Source: Flemingiibacterium sp045578725
Lineage (GTDB): Bacteria > Bacillota > Clostridia > Oscillospirales > CAG-272
DNA length: 64,000 nt
Direction: 5' to 3'
Assembly (NCBI GenBank): GCA_045578725.1
Contig: JAZNKS010000105.1
Coordinates: 1 to 64,000 of the forward strand
Part shown: in pieces, positions 16,019-24,248 of the stretch
Layout: each line of letters opens with the position of its first letter
Position numbering within the stretch: the stretch's first letter is position 1
Translations under genes and position numbers: made by a program
Notes under the pieces: model-generated
Told to the model about the DNA's origin: nothing
Seen by the model: only the letters and a program-made list of their open reading frames with translations
Databases searched by the model: none

Positions 16019-18142
16019 TTACATTCTGAATGTGATTTCGGTAATGATGCTGGAGATGAAGCTTACAATCTTGGCAAGCAGCGTGGAGAACAGAATGCCG
16101 ATAAACATGATGATCGCCATACCAACAATGGTACCAAGAGAAGTAAGAATGTTCTTCGAGAAGGTGTAGTCGTGTGTTACCATCATGCCAAAGAAGATCA
16201 GCAGACCTGCCCAGATGAAGGCAAAGGATACAAGCAGATTGATGATTGTAGCTTCGCTTTCAATGGAGAAGTTGGAGAGGATAACAGACGGGATAATGAG
16301 CAGCGGAATCGGAACAAGCGAGTAGCAGGTTGCAATCCAGATATCCTTGAAGCTTCCTTCACCGTCGAACAGCGTGGTCAGACACCAGTTGGCAACCGCC
16401 CAGAGAAGGACAGGAACCAAAACGCCGGTGAGCTGAACGATGATGGTGGACATACCCGGATAAGGATTGAAGATGTAGCCGGTACCAACATCCTGATAGT
16501 AGAAGGTCAGAACGGCAAGAGCAACCCAAACGAGTGAAGCTCTTACGGAACCGCGGTACTCATGCTTCAGATCCCAGAAACCGTCGAACGGATGGAAGAT
16601 AACGTGGTGAGCGTAAACGAGCTCTTCCCAGAAAGTCTTTCTTCCCTTCTTGAGCTGTGTCTTCTTATTGAGTTTGGTTGCATATTTGCCGAAGAGGACA
16701 AGTAAAACAACCAATGCAATAACAATAATCGGGATCAGAATAATGTACTTGGAGATCCAGTTCTTACGGATTTCCTTGAAGGATTCGGAATAGTTGGTCG
16801 TGTCATAAGCAGACTTGTAGTACTCCAGGGACTCTTCGTAGTCAGCACTTCTGTACAGGGACTTACCGATTCCGATGTAGGCAGCATCGAAGTTGTTGTT
16901 TCTCTTCAGGATTTCGGTCCAGTAGTCAACGGTCGTATCATAGTTACGCTCGTTGGTGTTGCGGATCGCATCCAGAAGCAGATCGCCGTACTCGGTGCGG
17001 CGGAATACCGAAATGCTGTCAGATGTTTTGTCGAGGATCAGAATGTCCGTATCGAGATAGGTGATCGCTTCAATCGACTGAATGCTGCCCAGCTGCATAC
17101 CCTTGTCGCCGAAGATGAACAGCAGGTTGCCGTCTTCGTCGTAGGTGTATACCTTCTGACGCTTTTCGTCGATAATAGACCAGGTCTTTTCCGGACCGAT
17201 TGCAACGTCGATGATCTTGGAAGGACCGGTGATCTCGGAAGTGGACAGGTTGGAAATGTTTACTTCACCGCCGGGACCGAAGAATCCGTTACGCTTCATG
17301 ATGTCCGAACCGGCCGTATTGAGCATCTTGACCGGAGCGTAGGTACCATCCTTGCTGGTGATCGCTGCCTGCTGCGAGCTCTCGTTAACCGAGGAAGTGG
17401 TTACATAGATGAAGCCGTTTTCATCGATCGTACAGTTGTTGAACTCGGTGGAAACGTACTGCTGCGAAAGCTTACGCTGTTCCTCGGTCTGGAATCTTCT
17501 CCAGATGATATCCAGAGCGCTGATCGTTACCTTCTGAGCACCGATGAAGCCCTGGAAATCGCCGTCTTCATTGATGGCGATGATACCCATGTAGGTGGTG
17601 GAGGAAACAACGTAAATACGTCCGTAAGCGTCAACAGCCAGTGCAACCGGCTTATAGATCGAACCGGCCGGGAATACGTCCGCATCCGGCTCTTCAATAA
17701 TCTTATAGAAAGAACCGTCGCGCTCGAACATAACAATACGGTTGTTGTCGGTGTCCGCTACATAGATCTTATCTTCCGTAACGAAGACACCGGAGGGGCT
17801 CTTCAGAGAGTCCGGAACGCCGTTTAAGTTCGTAAATTCCTTGATGTAGAACTTGAGCTTAAAATACCGGTCAAGAACTACGATACGGTTGTTGGCTGCG
17901 TCTGCGATGTAGATGTTCTTCTGCTTATCGACAACGAGGTCGCGGGGATCATCAATCGCAGGCTCTACACCCATGTAAGCGGAATCGATGGTGCGGTCGG
18001 GTGTATAAGCATCCGGGGACATCAGAGCGAAGCCGTCGATGGAATAGGTGTAGGTGGAGTAAGGCGTAATAGCGCTTACCGGGAGGCAGCCGATGACGAG
18101 CATCAGGCAGGCTGCGAGGGCAAGTATTCTCGAAATTTTCAT
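16019..18142 (-). CDS. NHL-repeat / TPR / Yip1-domain membrane protein
   Basis: A 707-aa protein built from three parts. A Sec signal peptide (1-24) is followed by an NHL-type beta-propeller (about 55-390; repeated units such as DLVVDKQKNIYIADAANNRI and KIYVADTDNNRIVMFERDG). A TPR-like helical segment (about 392-450; AAYIGIGKSLYRSADYEESL) leads to a transmembrane helix near 460-483. The C-terminal 200 residues (500-707) resemble a Yip1 domain with about five membrane spans, starting at WDLKHEYRGS. The propeller would be outside the cell. It lies 11 bp after a permease gene and 23 bp before the DUF5696-type gene. Its task is unknown; a membrane scaffold holding the transport apparatus is one inference. 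Confidence 0.75.
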   Translation of the reverse strand: MKISRILALAACLMLVIGCLPVSAITPYSTYTYSIDGFALMSPDAYTPDRTIDSAYMGVEPAIDDPRDLVVDKQKNIYIADAANNRIVVLDRYFKLKFYIKEFTNLNGVPDSLKSPSGVFVTEDKIYVADTDNNRIVMFERDGSFYKIIEEPDADVFPAGSIYKPVALAVDAYGRIYVVSSTTYMGIIAINEDGDFQGFIGAQKVTISALDIIWRRFQTEEQRKLSQQYVSTEFNNCTIDENGFIYVTTSSVNESSQQAAITSKDGTYAPVKMLNTAGSDIMKRNGFFGPGGEVNISNLSTSEITGPSKIIDVAIGPEKTWSIIDEKRQKVYTYDEDGNLLFIFGDKGMQLGSIQSIEAITYLDTDILILDKTSDSISVFRRTEYGDLLLDAIRNTNERNYDTTVDYWTEILKRNNNFDAAYIGIGKSLYRSADYEESLEYYKSAYDTTNYSESFKEIRKNWISKYIILIPIIVIALVVLLVLFGKYATKLNKKTQLKKGRKTFWEELVYAHHVIFHPFDGFWDLKHEYRGSVRASLVWVALAVLTFYYQDVGTGYIFNPYPGMSTIIVQLTGVLVPVLLWAVANWCLTTLFDGEGSFKDIWIATCYSLVPIPLLIIPSVILSNFSIESEATIINLLVSFAFIWAGLLIFFGMMVTHDYTFSKNILTSLGTIVGMAIIMFIGILFSTLLAKIVSFISSIITEITFRM

Positions 18143-18153
18143 ATTTACCCTCC

Positions 18154-19026
18154 TTAGTCTTTCATACCCGAAGAGCCCATCGTTTCAATGATGTTACTCT
18201 GCGAGATAACGAATACGGCAATCGGAACGGCCATCATGATAACCGTGGATGCAGCAGCCGCACCGGCACGGGCGATACCGCCGTTAACGATCTGGCCGAT
18301 CGCGTAGTTAAAGGTCTTCAGCTGCTCGGAATAGATGTAGATCGAGCCGCCGGCATTCCACAGACCCTGGAAGGAGTAGATGATCAGGGTCAGCCAGGCC
18401 GGCTTAACCATCGGCATCGCAATCCGTAAGAAGGTGTAGAATTCGGATGCACCGTCCAGACGCGCCGATTCAAGAACGGAGTCCGGAACGGAGGTTTCCA
18501 TGAAGTTCTTCATGAGGTACAGACCGAGGGAAGTACACCAAGCCGGAACGACCAGAGCAAGGTAGGTATCAACCCAGTGAAGGGTACTCATGGTGAGGAA
18601 GTTTGCGATACCGGTAACGGTGGAGTTGAACATCAGCGAAAGAACGATGACTTCAAAGATCCATTTGCGGCCGGGGAAGTTGATCTTCGACAGCGCATAA
18701 GCAGCCAGCGAGGAGAGGATCAGGTTACCGGCTGTACCGGCTACGGAAATGAATACCGTGTTGAAGATGTAACGCGAGAAAGGTACCCAGGAGGTTCCCA
18801 TCAGGCGGAACAGGTCAGCGAAGTTCTTGAACGTAGGCGAAACAACGTAGAAGCGCGGCGGGAACATCCACAGCTCATCCAGCGGCTTCAGCGACTGCAT
18901 GACCGTGTAGAGCATCGGGATGAACATGAAAGCGCCGAGGAGGATCAGCATCGTATTGATGCCGATATCGCCGCCAACCGAACGGTTGAGGACAACTTTA
19001 TGTTTTCTGGTTCTTAACTTTGCCAT
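18154..19026 (-). CDS. Carbohydrate ABC transporter permease, MalG type
   Basis: A 290-aa CUT1-family permease with six predicted membrane segments and the EAA loop LESARLDGASEFYTFLRIAMP. It belongs to the first of the two permease pairs in the operon: its start codon lies one base after the stop of the MalF-type gene. An ATG preceded by GGTGG gives the start. It is shorter at the N-terminus than the other MalG-type gene (10876-11934) and clearly a different paralogue rather than a recent copy. Confidence 0.9.
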   Translation of the reverse strand: MAKLRTRKHKVVLNRSVGGDIGINTMLILLGAFMFIPMLYTVMQSLKPLDELWMFPPRFYVVSPTFKNFADLFRLMGTSWVPFSRYIFNTVFISVAGTAGNLILSSLAAYALSKINFPGRKWIFEVIVLSLMFNSTVTGIANFLTMSTLHWVDTYLALVVPAWCTSLGLYLMKNFMETSVPDSVLESARLDGASEFYTFLRIAMPMVKPAWLTLIIYSFQGLWNAGGSIYIYSEQLKTFNYAIGQIVNGGIARAGAAAASTVIMMAVPIAVFVISQSNIIETMGSSGMKD

Positions 19027-19027
19027 A

Positions 19028-19987
19028 TTATTGTCCCACCTTCGATAATAATTTTTTGATAATCAGATTGGAACCGACCATGATTACGAACAGGACAACC
19101 GCGATGCAGGAGGAGTAACCAACCTCAAAACGCTGTCCGCCGTAGTCCTCAAGGTGGTGCATGATCGTATGCGCCGCGTAGTCAACGGACGGGAAGCCGG
19201 CCAGAGCCGTTACAACGCCGCCGAAACCGAACGAGCTGGTAATCGACATAACCGCACCGAACATCAGCTGAGGCTTCATGGTAGGAAGGGTGATGTACCA
19301 AAGCTCCTGCCAACGGTTGCGGATACCGTCAACCGCGCCTGCTTCATAGAGCGACTTGTCGATCGTCTGAAGACCGGCGATAAACGAAAGGAACGAGGTA
19401 CCGAGCGAGGTCCACAGTGCAACTACGATACAAAGAGGCATAACGTAGTCGGCATCGCGGAACCAGAGGATCGGGTCGGTGATGAAGCCCAGCTCCATCA
19501 GCCACGCATTGACGTAACCGTAGGAGTCCGCCGAGAAGAGGATGGACCAGATCAGGTAAACCGAACCGGAAATGGAAGGGGCATAGAATACCAGCGTTAC
19601 AATAGCGCGGATTCTCGGAGAAAGCTCGTTAATGAACCAAGCAATCAAAAGGGACAGCAGGTAGGAAACCGGGCCCGTGATCGAAGCGAACACCAGCGTA
19701 TTCTGACAAGCCGTCATGAAAATATCATCATCAAGGAAAAGACGGATATAGTTATCCATGAAGATGAACTCAGGAAATTCGAGCAGGTTGAACTGCGTGA
19801 AGCTCAGAACAATGGACAGAGCAACCGGGAACACCGTGAAGATCAGGAACAGAATAAGGAACGGAGCAATCATGATGTATGCCGTCTTATTCCGAGCCAT
19901 TTCCTTCAGTGTCCACTGAAGCCTTGTCATGTCTTTTCGAGCTGTCGGCTTCGAAGTTCCCTTTGCAGCCGCTGCATTCTGTGACAT
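19028..19987 (-). CDS. Carbohydrate ABC transporter permease, MalF type
   Basis: A 319-aa CUT1-family permease. I place the start at 19987, where AAGGAGAG precedes the ATG; the frame stays open for 28 codons upstream but without a ribosome site. Six membrane segments are predicted, and the EAA loop is LYEAGAVDGIRNRWQELWYI. The basic, Ala/Lys/Thr-rich N-terminal 30 residues are cytoplasmic. It is separated from the solute-binding-protein gene by 105 bp that hold a stem-loop, and is followed directly by its MalG-type partner. Confidence 0.9.
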   Translation of the reverse strand: MSQNAAAAKGTSKPTARKDMTRLQWTLKEMARNKTAYIMIAPFLILFLIFTVFPVALSIVLSFTQFNLLEFPEFIFMDNYIRLFLDDDIFMTACQNTLVFASITGPVSYLLSLLIAWFINELSPRIRAIVTLVFYAPSISGSVYLIWSILFSADSYGYVNAWLMELGFITDPILWFRDADYVMPLCIVVALWTSLGTSFLSFIAGLQTIDKSLYEAGAVDGIRNRWQELWYITLPTMKPQLMFGAVMSITSSFGFGGVVTALAGFPSVDYAAHTIMHHLEDYGGQRFEVGYSSCIAVVLFVIMVGSNLIIKKLLSKVGQ

Positions 19988-20036
19988 GTGCGTTCTCTCC
20001 TTATAACAGATTTTGTTGATCCTGTCGCGGGGCCGT

Positions 20037-20064
20037 GGGGATTCATCCACTTGAACGAATCCCC
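20037..20064 (-). promoter_or_regulatory. Intergenic hairpin between solute-binding protein and permease genes
   Basis: GGGGATTC (20037-20044) and GAATCCCC (20057-20064) form an 8-bp stem with a 12-nt loop and no T tract. Such hairpins after binding-protein genes are known to protect the upstream mRNA and give excess binding protein over permease, as at malE-malF. Confidence 0.6.
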
Positions 20065-20092
20065 GGCTCACGCATTGGCAGGAGTGTGTTTA

Positions 20093-23056
20093 TTATTCGG
20101 CGCCCTGAGCAGCTTTTGCTTCTCTGTCGGCCAACGTTTCACCAAGCTCAAGCGTATCAAGGTCAAACTCTTTACGCTTTCTGGTAATTTCCTTATTGAT
20201 ATCATCGATGTAGCCAAGGAGTTCATCAACCGGGTCAGCAGCATCGTTGTAAGCAGCAAGGAATGCGAAGCTTACATAACGGGCGATAATGTAACCGCCG
20301 GGCATTTCAGGAATCGTTGCCAGGTTGTTGTACTGAGCAAGAATGTTCTTAAGGTCATTCGTGGACCACGGGAGGGCCTCAAGAGCTTCCTTATTTGCCG
20401 TTGCGTACATGGAGCCCATACCGACGATGGATACCATCTCGTTTGCGTAGGTGGACTGGGTTTCCGCGGTGGTGTACCAATCCATGAACTTCCATGCATT
20501 TTCCTGCTTCTCGCAGCCGTTCATCATAATCATAGACGTTACGGTGGAGATGGCCGTATTGTTGATGTTGCCTTTTTCGTCTTCCATACCAACGACCGGA
20601 ACGAATTCCCAAAGGTCGCGGATTTCCGTTGCGAAGATCGACAGCTGGTTGTAAGCACCGATGTAATCCGCAAAGCCGATCGGCATTTCACCGGTTCTGA
20701 AACGGTTTGCGAAGTCGTAGGTAACAGGGAACGAATACTGTGTAAAGAAGGAGCACAGCTTATCGAATGCTTCCAGTGCAAGGTTGGAATCCAGGTTGAT
20801 TCTCATACCTTCGTCAGCATAAAGCTCGCCGCCCATCTGATACAGGAACATATTCAGACCGCCAAGCTCACCGGGGATACCAACGAGCATATTGTTGTAC
20901 TGAAGAACCGGTACAATAGCCATCAGATCATCCCAAGTCTTCGGAATGTCGATACCGAGCTCAGCAAAAACGTCCTTGCGGTAGAAGAGCATATTGAAGG
21001 ACTGCGTTTCCGGCAGACCGTAGGTCGTACCGTACAGGGACAGCGGAACAATCGCAGATTCCGAGAACCGGGAGGTAACCTCATCAAAGGTATCGAAATC
21101 ATTCAGCGGCTGAACCGCATTACGGATCGCGTACTGAACCGGGATGTCCTGACCGTTTGACAGAGCAACGTCAGGGCCGGTACCCGACAGCGTAGCCGGG
21201 AGCAGCGTACCGCCGGTAACAAGTTTCAGTCTTACACCAATGTTGGTTTCGGGCGTAAACTTGTTATCAATCATCGAACGGATAACCAGGGACTGGTCAC
21301 GTCCGGTAGGAGTCCATACATCAATTACGTCTGCTTCATTCAACTCAATGGTAGCGCCGAGGTTGGAGTAGTCCGTAAAGAAGGACATAATGAAGGAGCT
21401 GATTTCAAAGGCAGCCGCTTCAAAGAAGTTGGCATTTGCCTTCGGGAGCTTGCTGTCTGCAGGCTGGATCGAAATATAGTCGAAGAGCAGCGGCTGATTT
21501 CTTACCGTGTTGAGCCAGGTACCCAGAGTACCGATGTAGCTCTTCAGGTTACCCATGTTCTTAGCAACCTCGTCCTCATCCGTAGACATCAGCTTCAGGA
21601 TACGGGCGATGTTGTCCAGCGTTGCGGTGTTGCTTCCCTTGACACCGTTGATCTCCGTGATCAGTTCGGAGATGGTGGTCAATTCAAGATACTGCGCGTA
21701 AAGATCCTTGATCGTATCGGGAATCAGCGTACGGAAGTTGTAGTCACGGTACTCATCAGGATCCGCACCGGTAATCTGAAGAATCTTCAGATAGTCCGAG
21801 TTGATCGAAGACAGTACATCCTGAACGCGGCCGATAATCGAGCTCATGCCGCCGAGAACAACTTCAAACTGAATGGTATATGTCTTACCCTCTTCAAAGT
21901 AGAAACGGAAGGTCTGCTCACCGTCTGTCAGTGCTGCAGCCTGCCAGTCATCCGAGAAGTTAAACTGGAGATAATTCGCCTCGCTGAAGGGGATTTCGCC
22001 ATTGATGCGAATCCGGCGGGACGTGTACATACCGGAAAGGTCGGACTGCTTGTAGCGAGGAACGATATCATACAGACCGCTCTTCTCACAGGTAAAGGAA
22101 TATTCAACCCACTGACCAACGGTCTGCCACTTCGTACTGCCGAGCGTATTCAGCTTGGACAGCGACGGGCTCTGCGGCTGGGTCAGTGCAGAAGATCTGT
22201 CATTCTGCGGATAGATCGTCTGGTCGGAAGTAGCATCCGGCATTTCAGCCTGAATGATAATCGGCTCAGCGCCTTCTGCAGCCGTGTATCCCTTGCTCTG
22301 GTAATCAGCCAGAACCTCAGCATAGGTCGGAAGATCCTCATAAGGATACAGCGTGATCGACTTGATTATGATTTCCTCACGGGAAGACTCCAGCGAGATG
22401 GTATGTTCGCCCTTTTCGAAGACGACTTCATACGGAAGCATATCATATCCGGTCGAGTCCGAGAAGTAGTAGGTTCTCCACTCCGGGTTCTGTGCCTTCT
22501 GAGCCTTGATATCATTTCCGTTGATGTCCGTCTTGAAGGAGCGATTTCCCTCTTCGTCCAAGAGATACTCGTCTTTCCATACCTTCGGAATGGACATATA
22601 GCGTGCGCCCTTGAAGGGATACTTGTCATCCACACGCAGTCTGCGTTCGATCGCCGTAGACTTACCGACTACCGGGTAGTATTCGATTTCAATCGCATAC
22701 TTTGCGGTAGCAGGGATCGAAACATCCCATGTAACCGTGCCGTCAGCCGGGATGAAGAGCGACTTACCCGAAGAACCTTCGTAGTTCGTCTCCACCTTGA
22801 CCTTTGCATCGGTCTTTTCCTTGTTGTAATTTGCTGCTTCGATTGTAATTGGTGATTTGCCTCTGGGTACGTCAGCGTTGCGCGCTGCGTAATCGGCATA
22901 GGATTCCGCATTGAGAAGTTCACGAACCTCTGCAATGTCATAGCTCACGAAGGAGCTTTCGGGATCCACCTCGGCCGCGCTCACAACGAACGCAGAACCG
23001 AGCATCATCAATGACAAAACAGCAGCAATTAACCTTGTTAATACTGTTTTTCTCAT
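20093..23056 (-). CDS. Very large extracellular solute-binding protein with N-terminal carbohydrate-binding-like modules
   Basis: A 987-aa protein, more than twice the length of a normal family 1 binding protein. A Sec signal peptide (about 1-28, ending VVSAAE) lacks the lipobox cysteine, so membrane attachment is not by lipidation. Residues about 65-240 and 265-400 look like two beta-sandwich modules of the CBM6/35 kind (PITIEAANY... and PIIIQAEMPD..., with the usual SGLYDIVPRY core). A helical segment (about 410-530) follows. The binding-protein part covers about 560-960: GPDVALSNGQ, YGLPETQSFNMLFYRKDVF and IPKTWDDLMAIVPVL are typical. It is first in the operon, after a strong promoter. The substrate is presumably an oligo- or polysaccharide; this is inference. 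Confidence 0.88.
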   Translation of the reverse strand: MRKTVLTRLIAAVLSLMMLGSAFVVSAAEVDPESSFVSYDIAEVRELLNAESYADYAARNADVPRGKSPITIEAANYNKEKTDAKVKVETNYEGSSGKSLFIPADGTVTWDVSIPATAKYAIEIEYYPVVGKSTAIERRLRVDDKYPFKGARYMSIPKVWKDEYLLDEEGNRSFKTDINGNDIKAQKAQNPEWRTYYFSDSTGYDMLPYEVVFEKGEHTISLESSREEIIIKSITLYPYEDLPTYAEVLADYQSKGYTAAEGAEPIIIQAEMPDATSDQTIYPQNDRSSALTQPQSPSLSKLNTLGSTKWQTVGQWVEYSFTCEKSGLYDIVPRYKQSDLSGMYTSRRIRINGEIPFSEANYLQFNFSDDWQAAALTDGEQTFRFYFEEGKTYTIQFEVVLGGMSSIIGRVQDVLSSINSDYLKILQITGADPDEYRDYNFRTLIPDTIKDLYAQYLELTTISELITEINGVKGSNTATLDNIARILKLMSTDEDEVAKNMGNLKSYIGTLGTWLNTVRNQPLLFDYISIQPADSKLPKANANFFEAAAFEISSFIMSFFTDYSNLGATIELNEADVIDVWTPTGRDQSLVIRSMIDNKFTPETNIGVRLKLVTGGTLLPATLSGTGPDVALSNGQDIPVQYAIRNAVQPLNDFDTFDEVTSRFSESAIVPLSLYGTTYGLPETQSFNMLFYRKDVFAELGIDIPKTWDDLMAIVPVLQYNNMLVGIPGELGGLNMFLYQMGGELYADEGMRINLDSNLALEAFDKLCSFFTQYSFPVTYDFANRFRTGEMPIGFADYIGAYNQLSIFATEIRDLWEFVPVVGMEDEKGNINNTAISTVTSMIMMNGCEKQENAWKFMDWYTTAETQSTYANEMVSIVGMGSMYATANKEALEALPWSTNDLKNILAQYNNLATIPEMPGGYIIARYVSFAFLAAYNDAADPVDELLGYIDDINKEITRKRKEFDLDTLELGETLADREAKAAQGAE

Positions 23057-23250
23057 TAATCTTTCCTCCTGCCAAGATTTTTACTTTGAAGGGAACAGAA
23101 ACGCTTAGACGGCTCTGTCCAGGCGTTGATCGCTGTGTCGGCAATCCGCCGGTGTGGCTCAACATCGACCGCGCCATGACAAAGCAATGAACCAACCGCA
23201 CGGCAGCCGGGACGCGCATCCAGACTATCCGCCGATTTTTTCATACAAAT

Positions 23251-23279
23251 ATAATACCATAATGTTAACGAAAAGTCAA
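23251..23279 (-). promoter_or_regulatory. Promoter of the ABC operon
   Basis: Minus-strand TTGACT (23279-23274), 17-bp spacer, TATTAT (23256-23251), followed by a leader of about 185 nt before the binding-protein gene. No catabolite (CRE) palindrome was identified by eye. Confidence 0.75.
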
Positions 23280-23748
23280 GAGCGGCATTTTTTTCGTAGT
23301 TTTTATTTTTCGCTCCCTTTTCATCTCTGTGCGGTGCGAATTTCGTCATTTCGCGTTTCAACGAAGCTTCCGGCACCGGGAGAACCGCGTTTTTCATCCG
23401 TAAAACGCCGTATGGGTAATTATATTTTACCTTACAACGCCTTTATCTCCCGTTATTTCGGAGCTATTTTGCATTTCAAGGCGGGAGACTTTGATTATGT
23501 AATTCTTGTTCACCTTTCATGCCTGTACCCCGCCCTGGCTTGCGGTATGCCAAAACCCCTGTTTTTTTGTGCACCTTACACAAATATTTCACCGGATTTT
23601 CTACATGTGCATTTTTCTTACATTCTTTTCCGCGTTTTTGGGCACTCATTTGTGCACCATGCACATTTTTGAGATTTTCGCGGGATATTCACACCATAAA
23701 TCCCCAATATTTGCCATTTTTCTTTTGAATCCGCCGCTCCCGATGCAT
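23280..23748. other. 470-bp AT-rich non-coding stretch with TGTGCA dyads
   Basis: No convincing gene: short frames lack ribosome sites and coding character. The region is clearly richer in A+T than its surroundings. It holds a perfect dyad TGTGCA-CCA-TGCACA at 23651-23665, an imperfect one (TTTGTG-7 nt-CACAAA, around 23567-23584) and a further ATGTGCA near 23605. They lie upstream of the ABC operon promoter, so a regulator binding region is possible, but nothing proves it. Confidence 0.4.
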
Positions 23749-23782
23749 AAACAAAAGGCGGCGCTGCGGCCGCCTTTGTTTA
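23749..23782 (-). terminator. Terminator of nifS-iscU
   Basis: GC-rich stem (AACAAAAGGCGGC / GCCGCCTTTGTTT around a 5-nt loop) that ends in TTTTGTTT on the minus strand, 18 bp past the iscU stop. Confidence 0.8.
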
Positions 23783-23799
23783 GCAGGAATCTCTTTGTA

Positions 23800-24231
23800 T
23801 CAGTGCTTCTTGCTGCAGGTTGCGCAATGACCGTCGCAGCCGTCCAGCAGATTGTGCTTGATGCCCTTCTTGTCATAGTAATTGGCAATCGCCGACTTGA
23901 CAGCCTCCTCGGCCAGGACCGAGCAGTGGATCTTCTGGGGCGGAAGTCCGTCCAGCGCCTCCACAACCGCCTTGTTGGTCAGCTTGAGTGCTTCTTCGAC
24001 TGTCTTGCCCTTGATCATCTCGGTTGCCATCGACGAGGTTGCGATGGCCGCGCCGCAGCCGAAGGTCTTGAACTTGATATCCTCGATCACGCCGTCATCG
24101 CTGATCTTCAGATACATCTTCATGATATCACCGCAGGTTGCGTTGCCGACTTCACCGACAGCATCTGCGTTTTCGATTTCGCCTACATTGCGGGGATTGG
24201 CGAAATGATCCATTACTTTCTCGCTGTACAT
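23800..24231 (-). CDS. iscU: Iron-sulfur cluster assembly scaffold, NifU/IscU type
   Basis: A 143-aa scaffold on which [2Fe-2S]/[4Fe-4S] clusters are built from sulfur supplied by the cysteine desulfurase. The three cluster cysteines are Cys33 (NATCGD, with Asp35), Cys59 (FGCGAA) and Cys103 (KIHCSVLA). The C-terminus carries an additional Cys/His-rich tail (DGCDGHCATCSKKH), seen in many clostridial NifU-like proteins. It lies 17 bp after nifS in a two-gene operon; IscA, HscAB and ferredoxin are absent, as usual for this minimal clostridial ISC system. Confidence 0.94.
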   Translation of the reverse strand: MYSEKVMDHFANPRNVGEIENADAVGEVGNATCGDIMKMYLKISDDGVIEDIKFKTFGCGAAIATSSMATEMIKGKTVEEALKLTNKAVVEALDGLPPQKIHCSVLAEEAVKSAIANYYDKKGIKHNLLDGCDGHCATCSKKH

Positions 24232-24248
24232 TCTATCTATCCTCCAGA

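Noticed and set aside
23476..23664. A 62-codon minus-strand frame (basic, four histidines) in the AT-rich gap
   Set aside because: No ribosome site before its ATG, no recognisable domain, and its start lies inside the TGTGCA dyad. I leave the region as non-coding.
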